Assembly (NCBI GenBank): GCA_937901745.1
Contig: CALGSZ010000057.1
Location: forward strand, 124,001 to 188,000
Reading direction: 5' to 3'
Length of the DNA stretch: 64,000 bases
Origin: an uncultured Chloroflexota bacterium
Lineage (GTDB): Bacteria; Chloroflexota; Chloroflexia; Thermomicrobiales; UBA6265
A program made the translations under genes and the position numbers. Below the pieces are notes generated by a model. That model was given only the letters and a program-made list of their open reading frames with translations. It was not told the origin of the DNA and ran no database searches. Of the stretch, positions 26,014 to 35,128 are shown piece by piece (position 1 is the first letter of the stretch; each line of letters starts with the position of its first letter).

Positions 26014-26334
26014 TTAGCCGTGCCGGTACTGTATGCCGTAACCGCCGCGCGGGTAGGTCCACTCGATGTTCTGGAACTCGTGGCAAACGATGCGACAAGT
26101 GCCGCACTCGACGCACCCCTCGTAGGAAAACAGGACGCGCCCGTCTTCCTGGGGCGAGTAGCAATTTGCCGGGCAGCAATTGATGCACTGCTGGCGCGCG
26201 CAGCGCAGACAGACGTCCCGATCGATGATCCGGATGTGCGCGCGACTCCGGTCGACGTTGTAGGTGTTCAGCGCCAGCTTGCGCTCGATCGCCGCCGGAT
26301 CGAGTATGCGTGCCCGGCGAGGCGTCGTTTCCAT
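26014..26334 (-). CDS. fixX: FixX-like ferredoxin
   Basis: 106 aa. The sequence LNTYNVDRSRAHIRI at the start, the cluster-binding CLRCARQQCINCCPANCY, and the second half YEGCVECGTCRIVCHEF followed by NIEWTYPRGGYGIQY are close to the FixX family, which passes electrons with the electron-transferring flavoproteins FixAB and the quinone oxidoreductase FixC in electron bifurcation. No fixA, fixB or fixC lies in this window, so the partners must be encoded elsewhere. The start lacks a strong ribosome site. It is followed by the [2Fe-2S] protein gene. Confidence 0.88.
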   Translation of the reverse strand: METTPRRARILDPAAIERKLALNTYNVDRSRAHIRIIDRDVCLRCARQQCINCCPANCYSPQEDGRVLFSYEGCVECGTCRIVCHEFQNIEWTYPRGGYGIQYRHG

Positions 26335-26448
26335 GACTTCATCCCGGAAGCACAGGGCCGATTACAAAATTGGGCGCTTTGCCACGCCGTTGCTTGAGTC
26401 TAGCACGATCGTCAAGACGAAAATGCGGTTCGGCGTCCGCATGCTTAG

Positions 26449-27566
26449 GTGGCGCAATTTGCGCTGGCGATCAGCCGGCGATACGGCTCGTCACCGGTGA
26501 CCGTGCGAGGCCGTGCTCCTTCAAAGCCGACGGCGGCTACGCGGCGAATGTCCCATCGCCCGCGCCAGGTTCGCGCCGGGCGAGTGACGGAACGCCGCGC
26601 CGAGCCGACTCACGCGTTTGACGGTGTCGGCTTCGAGCAATTGGGATTGATTGGATACCAGGATTGGGAAGAGGTGCCAGTCGGATCGCTCGCCATCTCG
26701 CTGCGGCGCACGGTCCTACCAGCTGGCTCCGCCCTCCCGCCGTACCCCGTGTCGCCGTCCTCGCCAGAACTGCTCGTCGTTGAATCCGGGACAACGGAGG
26801 TTCGCGACTACCTGCCGGACGGAACCTATCTCGGCCCGGTCTTCGTCGAGCCGGGCGGCGTGGTGCCACTCCCATACCGGGATCAGGGGACGCGCTCGAT
26901 ACAGGCAGGCTCCGAGGCGCTGAGCTTCTTGTCGTTGACGATTGCGCCGGTCGAGACTGAGGACGCGGCCGTTGCTTCGCCGTGGCAGCTCGGAGAACGA
27001 TCCGGCGTTTCCTGGCCAATTTTCGACGAGCCCACCCCACTCACCGAGCCAGCCGAACCGGGCTCGGTGATTTACCGCGCGGACGCGAGCACTGGCTTCG
27101 CGGCGTGTGCTGACGAGTGGCGGCCCGACGCCGGCCTGCTGATCAATGCCGGCAACGGAGAATCGGTCATCTTCGCTCCGCCCGACCTGGGGGCGACGGT
27201 CGACCACGCCGTCGAGGCTGAAATGCGGGTGACCGGCCCGGCGACGATTTCGGACGGCCGCATTGGCCTGGTCGTTCGTGGCGGCGATCAGGCGACCGAC
27301 GTGCGCGCTGTCATCCGGACAGACGACGGGAGCGCGACGTTGTCGTTCGGCACGAGATCCTGGGCACGGCCTCGTTCGATCCCGGTGAGAACTGGCATAC
27401 CTACCGCGTCGAGATCCAGGGCAACATCGCCCGATTCTCCATCGATCGCTCAGTCGTCATCGAGGTGACGGATGAACGGTTGCGCGCCGGCGCCGGCGGG
27501 CGGGTTGGCTTGCTCGACGCCTGGGTGCCGCTCGAAGTCCGCCGATTCGAGGTGATCGCGCTGTAG
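26449..27566 (+). pseudogene. Broken cupin-like/concanavalin-like protein gene (one frameshift)
   Basis: The first frame runs from about 26449 to 27354 and encodes a cupin-like module (FEQLGLIGYQDWEEVPVGSL, then LLVVESGTTEVRDY and VPLPYRDQGT), then a beta domain starting ADEWRPDAGLLINAG. At 27354 the reading must shift by -1: the reading frame starting GAG at 27354 continues as EILGTASFDPGENWHTYRVE and ends at 27566, which is the expected continuation of this DUF1080/LamG-like sugar-binding domain. One missing G (ACGGAG to ACGAG) would explain it. The 5' end is unclear: no signal peptide is visible and the upstream extension looks noncoding, so the gene may also lack its N-terminus. Confidence 0.75.
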
Positions 27567-27625
27567 TCGGACGGCGTCTTCGAATCCGCCCCCGATGCGC
27601 ACGCGGGCATAGTAAGGAGCACGCA

Positions 27626-29049
27626 ATGCATAGCACTGGTCGCCGACTCGCCGTGTTGGTCCTGGGCCTCGTGCAGCTCGCCCAGATCGGCGCGGCGCAA
27701 GCTCAGGAGGCCACTCCTGGCCCTGGCGAGGCGACGATCCAGCCGCTTTTCAGCGTGACGCTTCCTGAGGATTGGATACCGACCGGCACAACGTCCGTGA
27801 TCTGGTACCGGGGGTCTGGGACGTTGGGGCTCGAATGGCCATTCCGGCCGGCGCCTACGCCTTCGGTGTCAACACCGCGTCCGTGTTCGCCGACACTGCC
27901 GCCGTGGGCATAAGCGTCTCGTACGTTCTGGCAGGCACGATCGGGCTACACGTGGACGGCCCGCTCCTGCTCGCCCACACACCTCTAGGTGAGACCACTG
28001 GTCCACTCGAGCCGGTCCCGGATGGAGAACCAGTGACGCTGACCGCTGGCGACGTCGTCGTCTTCCCGACCGACGTGGCTCTGCATATCCGCAACGCGGG
28101 TCAACGAACGGCAACACTCATCTCCGTGTTGATCGTGACCACTGACGCGCCGGCAGGAGAGCCCCAGGCCGTAGAGGACGACGCGGTTAGGTACCAGCAA
28201 TTGGGTCTGATCGACGAAGACGACTGGGCTAACGTGCCGGCCGGACCGCTGACGGTGAGCTTGCAGCGGACGCTTCTCCCGCAGGGAGCAACGTATGGAC
28301 CATACGTCGTGGAGCCGTGGGCGCCGGAACTCCTCTCGGTCGAGACGGGTTTGATGGAGGTCGGACTCGATTTCGACGGCGATGGCATGCCGGATTCGTG
28401 GTTTGCGATCCAGTGGAACATGACACCCGGCGACATGCTGGCCGGTGAGAGAGTGCGCGCCATTCGCGCCAGCACCTAAGCGCCGGAGCCAAGCCTGGAG
28501 GAGTTGCAAGCGGAGCACGAGCCGAAGCCAGGGCCGCTCATCTACATGACTCTGTCGTTCTCGTCGGCCAATGCTCCGGCGCCGGCGCCGACCTTTACTC
28601 CGGGGGCGAACTCGACCTCCGAGACCACAGCGACTTCGGAGACCGAGGCGGCCGAATGCGAAGGCGAGAGCGAATGGCTGGCTGGGTGGAGCAGCCGAAT
28701 TCAGACGGTGGTGTCCGAGAACAGGGAGGTCTTTGGCGCCGGTGCAGAGGATCTCGGCGCTCTTGATCCCGCCGTGCTCTGTGCAGCCGCGGCGGATCTT
28801 CGCACCTTCGCCGATGAGTTGGCGCTCAGCAATCCGCCTGATTTCGTGGCCGCGGCCAATAATGGCTTGATCGTCATCTTCATCAACCTCTCCGACGCTC
28901 TCGACAGCTTAGCCGGGGCCATCGAGACGGGCGTTCAATCGACGATTGATGCCGCTGTCGCCGACTTCTCGGCAGTGATCGCTGCCCCCTCCGAAGAAGT
29001 CAGCGCCGTCTCGAGGGAAATCGTCATAGCCTGTCCCGAGATCGGGTAG
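27626..29049 (+). pseudogene. Broken double-cupin-like secreted protein gene (frameshift plus in-frame stop)
   Basis: It begins at the ATG 27626 with a signal peptide (LAVLVLGLVQLAQIGAAQAQ). Reading continues to about 27838, then must shift by -1 so that GLEW passes into AIPAGAYAFGVN; the segment to 28476 carries a first cupin-like repeat (VSYVLAGTIGLHVDGP) and a second (YQQLGLIDEDDWANVPAGP, LLSVETGLMEV), the latter matching the upstream gene. A TAA at 28477-28479 interrupts the second cupin in frame, and the same frame continues with PLIYMTLSFSSANAPA and a helical C-terminal domain to 29049. The loss of one G and one point change would restore a single open frame. Confidence 0.72.
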
Positions 29050-29134
29050 GCAAAGAGAGTAGCGCCCATATCGGCTGAAGTCGCGGGAGATGAGCGCGGT
29101 AGGCGAGCCCTGAGCCGTCTTTGCCGCCGTGCGG

Positions 29135-30418
29135 TCAGACCGGCCGTGTGGCTTGTTGACGCCAAAGCCAGCGCGCTCGAATGATGAGGAGGCTGAGGCC
29201 GCCCGCGAGCGTCGCGGCGGCCAATACGATCAAGCCGAGTCCCACGCCGGGCTCCGAGGGCGCGGTCTCGACGTAGCCGCTGACGCCGTCAGGATGGTCT
29301 CCCTGGTAGCCGAGGCTTTCCTTCCAGAGCCGGTCCAGCTCATCCGTATCGACGCCGAGCGACCGCCGGAGCGCCTCGTCGTGCGACACTCCCTCGCGAT
29401 AGGCGGCGATCAGTTCGCGCATCTTCTCGATCCCAAAGCGCTCGATCACGAAGGCGACGATGCTGTGACTCTCCGCGTACGCGAGTTGATAGGGGCCGGT
29501 AGTCGGGAAGTCCGAGATGAGCGCGCGGATCGAGTAGAGCCGCCCTTTCGAGGCCGCGTCCTGAACCTGCGCGAAGTCGTCCTCGTTGCCGACGTCCTGG
29601 GCGTAGACCGCGAGCCCTTCATCGAGCCAGAGCGGCGGGCTGTTGAATGGGTTCTTCGTGGCTTGATATAGGAGCTGATGACTGACCTCGTGCGGGATCA
29701 CCCGCCCGACCTCTCGCTTGCTACCCTCCGGGATCGTCGCGAGGATCACATGGTAATTCGGGTAGGCGGTCCCGACGGCCCAGTGCTTCTCGTTTGCCTG
29801 CTTGGTCGCGTTGAAGTCTTCGCGGGAGTTGTAGACCCAGATCCGGATCGGCGTGACCTCGCTCAGACCGTATTCGACCTTGAGGCGATCGACCGTTGTT
29901 TGGGCGGACTCTAAGATCAACCGGCTGAATGCCTCGTTGCCGGTGTACGAGTAGACCGTGACGTCGTCCGCGGTTAGCGCCTGCCAGTCGAAGCGCGTAT
30001 CTAACCAGAGGAGCGTCTCGGGTTCGGTTTCGACGACGGCGCCGCGATCGTCCTCGATTCGCCAGCGATAGCTGATGTCGATCCCAGCCGGGAGGTAGTA
30101 GATCTGGAGGTTGAGCAGTTCCTCGACCTCGATGCGCCTGCCGGGCTCAAAGGTAGGCACGAGCAGATTGAGCGTTGGATCGTCCGCGACGTTGTACAGC
30201 AGCTCGACGCGCTGAATCGGCCGCCGGGATTCGGCGACGAGGCGGAAGGTGATCCCCTCCGGGAAGGAGGCGGTCGCCTCGCTCTGCTCGATCGTGATGG
30301 TTTCGGCCGCAGCCCACGCCTGGCCGGCGATTGGGAGCCAACTCGCCAGTAGCAGGAGCGCGGCGAGCAGCGTCATCGCTAGGTGGCGCGAGGCGGCCGG
30401 CCGCGGGCTGCCGCTCAT
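29135..30418 (-). CDS. Secreted gluzincin metalloprotease (peptidase MA-like), membrane anchored
   Basis: 427 aa. A signal peptide (LLAALLLLASWLPIAGQAWA) and a C-terminal membrane helix (GLGLIVLAAATLAGGLSLLII) frame the protein, so it should be anchored outside the membrane by its tail. The zinc site is HEVSHQ (HExxH, about residue 245) followed by WLDEGLAVYAQ, in which the Glu of DEG is the third ligand, as in gluzincins. The N-terminal 170 residues look like a beta domain. Its start overlaps the RF2 stop by four bases, so the two genes are translationally coupled. Substrate unknown. Confidence 0.85.
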   Translation of the reverse strand: MSGSPRPAASRHLAMTLLAALLLLASWLPIAGQAWAAAETITIEQSEATASFPEGITFRLVAESRRPIQRVELLYNVADDPTLNLLVPTFEPGRRIEVEELLNLQIYYLPAGIDISYRWRIEDDRGAVVETEPETLLWLDTRFDWQALTADDVTVYSYTGNEAFSRLILESAQTTVDRLKVEYGLSEVTPIRIWVYNSREDFNATKQANEKHWAVGTAYPNYHVILATIPEGSKREVGRVIPHEVSHQLLYQATKNPFNSPPLWLDEGLAVYAQDVGNEDDFAQVQDAASKGRLYSIRALISDFPTTGPYQLAYAESHSIVAFVIERFGIEKMRELIAAYREGVSHDEALRRSLGVDTDELDRLWKESLGYQGDHPDGVSGYVETAPSEPGVGLGLIVLAAATLAGGLSLLIIRARWLWRQQATRPV

Positions 30419-31534
30419 ACCGCCGCCTCGTTCGCCGCGCCGAGCTGCTGGTGCAGGTAGGCGTTGATGAACGGATCGATCTCGCCGGCCAAGACCGCCT
30501 GGGCGTCGCCGACGCTGGTATCAGTCCGGTGGTCGGTCACCATCGTGTACGGGTGAAGCACATACGAGCGAATGCGGTTCCCACCGAATCCCGCGCCGAT
30601 ATGCTCGCCCTTCAGCTTGGCGATCTGCTCAGCTTCCTCCTGCATCTTGCGCTCCAGCAGGCGGGCGCGCAGGATCTTCCAAGCGGTCTCGCGGTTCTGG
30701 ATCTGGCTGCGCTCGTTCTGGCACGTAACGACGATGCCGGTCGGGATGTGCGTCAGTCGCACGGCCGAGCTGGTCTTATTGACGTGCTGACCGCCGGCGC
30801 CGGACGAGCGGAAGGTGTCGACGCGCACGTCGTCCGGGTTGAGATCGATCTCGGTGTCAGACTCGATCTCCGGTAGCACCTCGACCAACGCGAAGGCCGT
30901 GTGCCGCCGGTGATTCGCATCAAAGGGCGAGAGCCGTACCAACCGGTGAGAGCCAGCTTCCGACTTCACGTAGCCGTAGGCATAGGGCCCGCGAATCTCG
31001 ATCGTCGCGTTCTTGATACCGGCTTCTTCGCCGTCGGTCTGGTCGAGCAACTCGGCCTTGAAGCCGCGCCGCTCCGCCCATCGGAGGTACATCCGCGCCA
31101 GCATCGCCGCGAAGTCCTGGGCGTCGACGCCGCCTTCGCTCGAGTGGACGATCAGGATCGCGTTCTTGGCGTCGTGTGGCCCATTGAGCGCGAGCGTCAA
31201 CTCCATCTCGTCGAGGCGCCGCGCTACTGACTCCGTTTCGCTAGCGATCTCGGAAATAAGTGCCGGATCGTCTTCCGCGAGTTCGGCCAACGCCAGCAGA
31301 TCGTCGGTCGTTGACTTGAGCGACTGCCACTCTTCGATGCGAGCCTTGAGCTCTCCGAGCCGGCGCATGACATTTTGGGCCCGGCTCATGTCATCCCAAA
31401 AGCCCGGCTCTCCGCTCTGGCGCTCGAGTTCCTCTATTTCGCGCTGATCCCCAGCGAAGTCAAAGACGCACCCCGAGCTTATCGAGGCGATCCCTAATAG
31501 CTTGCAATTGCTTGATCGTGTCCATTTGCATCAT
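30415..31534 (-). CDS. prfB: Peptide chain release factor 2 (RF2), with programmed +1 frameshift
   Basis: The product is 372 aa, made from two frames: codons 31534 to 31463 (MMQMDTIKQLQAI to GVRL) end at an in-frame TGA (31462-31460), then +1 shifting over CTT-TGA-C resumes at 31461 as DFAGDQREIEELE. GGAG lies five to eight bases before the ATG. The usual RF2 landmarks follow: the SPF motif at residues 202-204 that reads UGA/UAA, and GGQ at 247-249 that triggers peptidyl-tRNA hydrolysis; both are at the same spacing as in E. coli. The in-frame start MSRAQNV at 31389 is only an internal Met. The gene for a secreted protease is coupled downstream. Confidence 0.96.
31458..31477 (-). promoter_or_regulatory. 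RF2 programmed frameshift site
   Basis: On the minus strand the sequence reads CTC-GGG-GTG-CGT-CTT-TGA-C. A Shine-Dalgarno-like GGGGTG (31474-31469) sits three bases before the CTT slippery codon, and the TGA stop is followed by C, a weak termination context. This is the classic autoregulation of RF2 by its own level. Confidence 0.93.
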
Positions 31535-31749
31535 CAACACTCCATAATTCCGCGGAAAGCGTTGCAGAATGTGCCGCGGGGCAATCAACATCCGCCCCAT
31601 GCCTTGCGGCGGTAGGCGTTTGCATTCTCTGTATCAAGTATACCCGTCTCGGAGGCGGGAAATTGTGGCAGGCTTGACCCAAGCCGGCTTGCGTAGCGGC
31701 CATAATGAACGCCGTGAGGCGATCTCGCGGCTGAATGAGGAGCCACGGC

Positions 31750-32073
31750 ATGCGTTTTGGCCGGGTGGAAGCGTTCGTCGTCCCGACCGGTGATCTCGCC
31801 GAGGCCACGCACCTGGACGTGACGGTCACCTTGGAGACACGAGAGGGGATACGCGTCGTCCGGCGGGCAACGTTGCCGGTCCTGCGGCCGCTCGAGAGCC
31901 CGGACGATCTCGTCTGGCATGCCGACCAGTACGCTCAGGAGGCGATCGGCGTCGAGCTCGCGGAAGAAGGGTGGGAAGCGATCGGCGTCGATGCCTGGCC
32001 GGAGTACGAGCCAGGCACGCCAGCACGATCTCCGGCCTATACGGTTCGCAATCTCCAGCCGCCGTCGTCATGA
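31750..32073 (+). CDS. Hypothetical protein (107 aa)
   Basis: ATG at 31750 with GAGGAG (31737-31742) seven bases upstream. A small alpha/beta protein with strands such as VEAFVVPTGDLAEATHLDVTV-like and a GIRVVRRATLPVLRPLESPDDLVW loop; no signal peptide, membrane helix or Cys. I do not recognise the family. Its stop overlaps the next gene by four bases (ATGA), so the pair is coupled. It reads divergently from prfB. Confidence 0.65.
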   Translation: MRFGRVEAFVVPTGDLAEATHLDVTVTLETREGIRVVRRATLPVLRPLESPDDLVWHADQYAQEAIGVELAEEGWEAIGVDAWPEYEPGTPARSPAYTVRNLQPPSS

Positions 32074-32792
32074 CCGCCACGATCGCCTCGCCACGGGCGC
32101 GCGCCCGCGACTATCTGATCCTGCTCGTCTTGGCGCAGGTGGCGTTGCTGCTGACTGGCGCTTGGCTTTGGCAGCACGACCGCGATGGGAACACCGGGCC
32201 AACCTTGGTGCCGCTCGATCCGAGCCTGTCACGAGATGTGCCGCTGACGATCGAGGCGGGCTTTCCGGCGGCTTTGGAACGAGCGCGGCAGTGGTCGGCC
32301 GGCGCGCGGCTGTTTGGCGCTCAGCTGCAGATCGACTGGCCCACCGATCCGGCCGAGGCGGATACGACGAACCTGCCGGCGTCCGGTTGGATCATCTATC
32401 TCTTCGCGGCGCCACGAGACGATATCGGCGACGACGCGGCCGTTTACAGCCTGATGGTTGACCGATCGAGCGCCGTCGTGATCGCGACCGAAACGACCGG
32501 CTGGACTCGTTTGCCCGAGCGCGGCTTCGATCTTCCGAACTACCCGATTGCCTCGACCGTTGCGCTCTACGCCGCGGAGATCACCGGCGGGAGCGATTAT
32601 CGGCTCGCCTGCCCGCAGCATCGCCACCTGACGCGGCTCGGACTCTCCCAAAGTCAAGCAACCGGGGAGCCCGCTTGGGTGGTGACGTATGTCGATTCGC
32701 GGTTCCCGAATGAAGCGGGCATGCGCGTCGAGGTCGATGCGCGAACCGGGGCGATCTCAACCATTCAGCCGGCCAGTGATTCGTGTGAGTAA
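32070..32792 (+). CDS. Membrane-anchored hypothetical protein (240 aa)
   Basis: Start ATG at 32070 overlaps the preceding stop. One membrane helix near the N-terminus (YLILLVLAQVALLLTGAWLW), then an outer domain with alternating strands: WIIYLFAAPRDDIG, YSLMVDRSSAVVIATET, and VVTYVDSRFPNEAGMRVEVDARTG. This last part resembles PepSY-like propeptide domains in a loose way (a strand-rich repeat ending VDARTG), but I would not assign it firmly. Two Cys are present, at about 203 and near the C-terminus. It converges with parB. Confidence 0.7.
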   Translation: MTATIASPRARARDYLILLVLAQVALLLTGAWLWQHDRDGNTGPTLVPLDPSLSRDVPLTIEAGFPAALERARQWSAGARLFGAQLQIDWPTDPAEADTTNLPASGWIIYLFAAPRDDIGDDAAVYSLMVDRSSAVVIATETTGWTRLPERGFDLPNYPIASTVALYAAEITGGSDYRLACPQHRHLTRLGLSQSQATGEPAWVVTYVDSRFPNEAGMRVEVDARTGAISTIQPASDSCE

Positions 32793-32798
32793 GGGCGG

Positions 32799-33746
32799 CT
32801 AGAGGAGATCTTCGCCGACGATGCGCTCATAAAGGCTGGTGAGCTCTTCGTCGGAAGAGAAGTGGATCGTCAGCGTCCCGCCCGAGCCGCGCGAGCCGCG
32901 CTTGAGGGAGACGCGCGTCCCGAGCGCGCGCTGGAATCGCTCCTCGATCGCCTCGAGCTGCGGATCGGGCTCCTTCTCCGCCGAGCGAGCCGCCGCGCCA
33001 GCCACCCATTTCCGGACGGCCTCCTCTGTCTGCCGAACGCTCCACCCCTTCTCGAGGATCAGCTCGAGCATGGCGATCTGGTCCGCCCCTGTCGGCAGGC
33101 CAAGGAGCGCGCGGGCATGGCCTTCCGTAATTTGCCCGGTTTGCAGCGCCACCTGCACCGGCTCCGGCGCGGAGAGGAGCCGGAGCGTGTTGGTCACGCT
33201 CACGCGCGAGCGGCCGACTCGCTCGGCGACGCTCGCCTGTGTCAAGCCGAACTCTTCGATGAGCTGCCGGTAGGCGAGCGCCTCCTCCAGTGGAGTCAGA
33301 TCGGCGCGGACCACGTTCTCGACGAGCGCCATCTCGAGCATGGCCTGCGGCGCGGCTTCCTTGACGACGACCGGTACCGTCGTCAGACCGGCCAAGCGCG
33401 CCGCGCGCCAGCGTCGCTCGCCGGCGATTAGCTCATAGCGGTCCCGCTCCATCGCCCGCCGGACGACCAGCGGCTGGATGACGCCGTGCAAGCGGATCGA
33501 CTCCGCGAGCTGCTCGAGCTTGGCCTGATCCAGCGCGGTGCGTGGCTGGTATGGATTCGGTGAGATCGCGTTGATATCGACTTCGAGCGCGGCCGGTCCC
33601 GTCTCGTTCTCGGGGAGCGTGGGGATCAACGCGCCGAGGCCACGCCCGAGACCGCCTTTGCGTGGGCGTCCCCGACCCTCCCGGCCGCCATCGTCGGGCG
33701 TGGGGTTCCCTTGCGCGATGCTCGATTGTGGTTCGTGCAGCGTCAT
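32799..33746 (-). CDS. parB: ParB family chromosome partitioning protein
   Basis: 315 aa; GGAGAGG eight bases before the ATG. A basic, Gly-rich N-terminus leads to GLGRGLGALIPT, then the ParB/Srx domain with PNPYQPR and GERRWRAARLAG, the CTP-binding motif region (LVENVVRADLTPLEEA), a helix-turn-helix (LTQASVAERVGRSRVSVTNTLRLL), and a C-terminal dimerisation part. ParB binds parS sites and spreads along DNA with SMC and ParA. ParA is not next to it on either side, and no parS-like palindrome (GTTTCACGTGAAAC) was noticed in the window. Confidence 0.94.
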   Translation of the reverse strand: MTLHEPQSSIAQGNPTPDDGGREGRGRPRKGGLGRGLGALIPTLPENETGPAALEVDINAISPNPYQPRTALDQAKLEQLAESIRLHGVIQPLVVRRAMERDRYELIAGERRWRAARLAGLTTVPVVVKEAAPQAMLEMALVENVVRADLTPLEEALAYRQLIEEFGLTQASVAERVGRSRVSVTNTLRLLSAPEPVQVALQTGQITEGHARALLGLPTGADQIAMLELILEKGWSVRQTEEAVRKWVAGAAARSAEKEPDPQLEAIEERFQRALGTRVSLKRGSRGSGGTLTIHFSSDEELTSLYERIVGEDLL

Positions 33747-34145
33747 GGCCGGTACCTCTCCGCCAATGGCGTGAGACCGCTCGGTCCCGAAAGTCTATCA
33801 CCCGACGCTGGTATCGAATGCCCTTTGCACGATACACGCACCTGGTGTGGTTGTGGTCCGCGGTGGACTCATTGCAATCGCGGATGTCAAACTGAGACTT
33901 TACGACCACCGTCTTGGATTCATCGGTGGAAAGTGATAACGCAAACTGCGAATGTCGGCGGATTGATGACAAGAATCGTGTCTCTATCTGGATTGGCGGC
34001 AACTCAGTAGGCACCTTGTAACCAGGTCTCCAATTGCTGGCGGCTGAACATGTCGGAGACGTTGATACGCGGAGCGTGGTGGTTGGAGGTAGCGTTTCCC
34101 AACCTGGCGTGACCGTGCAAGCCCGCCAGATTGGGAGGTGAATTG
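33747..34145. other. 399-base gap, nothing recognised but weak hairpins
   Basis: It must hold the parB promoter. A 6-bp dyad, CCACCG (33906-33911) and CGGTGG (33924-33929), lies in the middle. No gene is supported. Composition falls to a lower GC value than the neighbouring genes, which continues into the next locus. Confidence 0.35.
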
Positions 34146-34943
34146 ATGACGCGTTTGCTTCTTGCCATTGGCCTCCTGATCTGCAGCGCTGTGTGAATAA
34201 GCACTCCCAGGTTTGCGCTATCACGGGCGAATGCACAGGAAGCGACGTCCACAACCTTGTTCCGTGGCAATGCCGCGCGCACTGGCGAGCACCCCGGTCC
34301 CGGGCCGAACGGCACACCCACAGTGCGCTGGCAATTTGAGCCCGTAGACGAGGTGTCGTCAGCCGAGGTAGCGATCGGCGCAGGCACGGCTTTTCTGACG
34401 ACGTACGATCCCGATGGCTTTGGTCTGTTTAGTGCCGGCTACGTATTCGCGATCGACCTAAATACCGGGAGCGAGCGTTGGCGAGCAGAAATAAGGAGCG
34501 GGACAGATTCTTGTCCAGTTGTTGTCGGCAATGATGTCTATGTTTACGACGGTAGCGCGCTGCTCCGCTTTAATGCGCTGACCGGTGAGGAAGAGACGGT
34601 GGTTGTCGCTGACAGACTTTGGACGGAGATCGAGTCTTCGCCCGCCGTTTCTGCTGGTGCCGCGTATTTTGTCAGTGGCGATGGATTTCTCTATGCCGCG
34701 GATATCGAGTCTGGGCCGTTGTGGAAGTGGCGCTTTCCTATTGGGCCGATTCCATCATCTCCATCGGTCGTCGGAGATACGCTCTATGTCGCGGGTTACG
34801 GTGTGATTAAGGCCCTCGATACTTCCAGTGGTGAATTGCGTTGGAGTCTGGACTTGCCGACGATTATTCGGACAACGCCCGCTGTCGTCGGCGGCTATGT
34901 CTACGTGGGTGGCGACGATGGCAATCTCTATGCAATCGGCTAA
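34146..34943 (+). pseudogene. Secreted PQQ-type beta-propeller protein, signal peptide interrupted by TGA
   Basis: The ATG at 34146 has GGGAGGTG about six bases upstream. The first 16 codons (MTRLLLAIGLLICSAV) are followed by TGA at 34194-34196; the same frame then continues as ISTPRFALSRANAQEATSTT, a typical cleavage-site region, and on into FRGNAARTGEHPGPGPN. The body has repeated propeller strands of the PQQ-like type (ALTGEEETV, VVGDTLYVAGYGVIKALDTSSGELRW, YVYVGGDDGNLYAIG). Only about four blades are present, short for a full propeller. Base usage is AT-richer and T-ending codons are commoner than in neighbours, so it may be acquired DNA. Translation from the TTG at 34257 would give an unexported fragment. 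Confidence 0.72.
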
Positions 34944-35128
34944 GGGACCAGCCATCAAGTCTCGACCGATCCAACCGTACGGCGAGTCTGCGCATTAGCT
35001 CCGTACGCCTGTCTGCCGGCGCGTATACTTCCTTCGGCGCCGCCTGGTTCCGGGCGGCCATTTCGTGTCGCCTGGCGCTCCCAGGTCGGTAGGCGCTGGC
35101 GGAGTGCGCGAGCAAGAGGCAGCAGCCG

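Noticed and set aside
31389..31389. ATG at 31389 (MSRAQNV) as the start of RF2
   Set aside because: It would lose the first 48 residues; the programmed frameshift site and a proper ribosome site lie upstream at 31534.
33747..34145. parS site for ParB
   Set aside because: No match to the 16-bp parS palindrome; the small CCACCG/CGGTGG dyad is unrelated.
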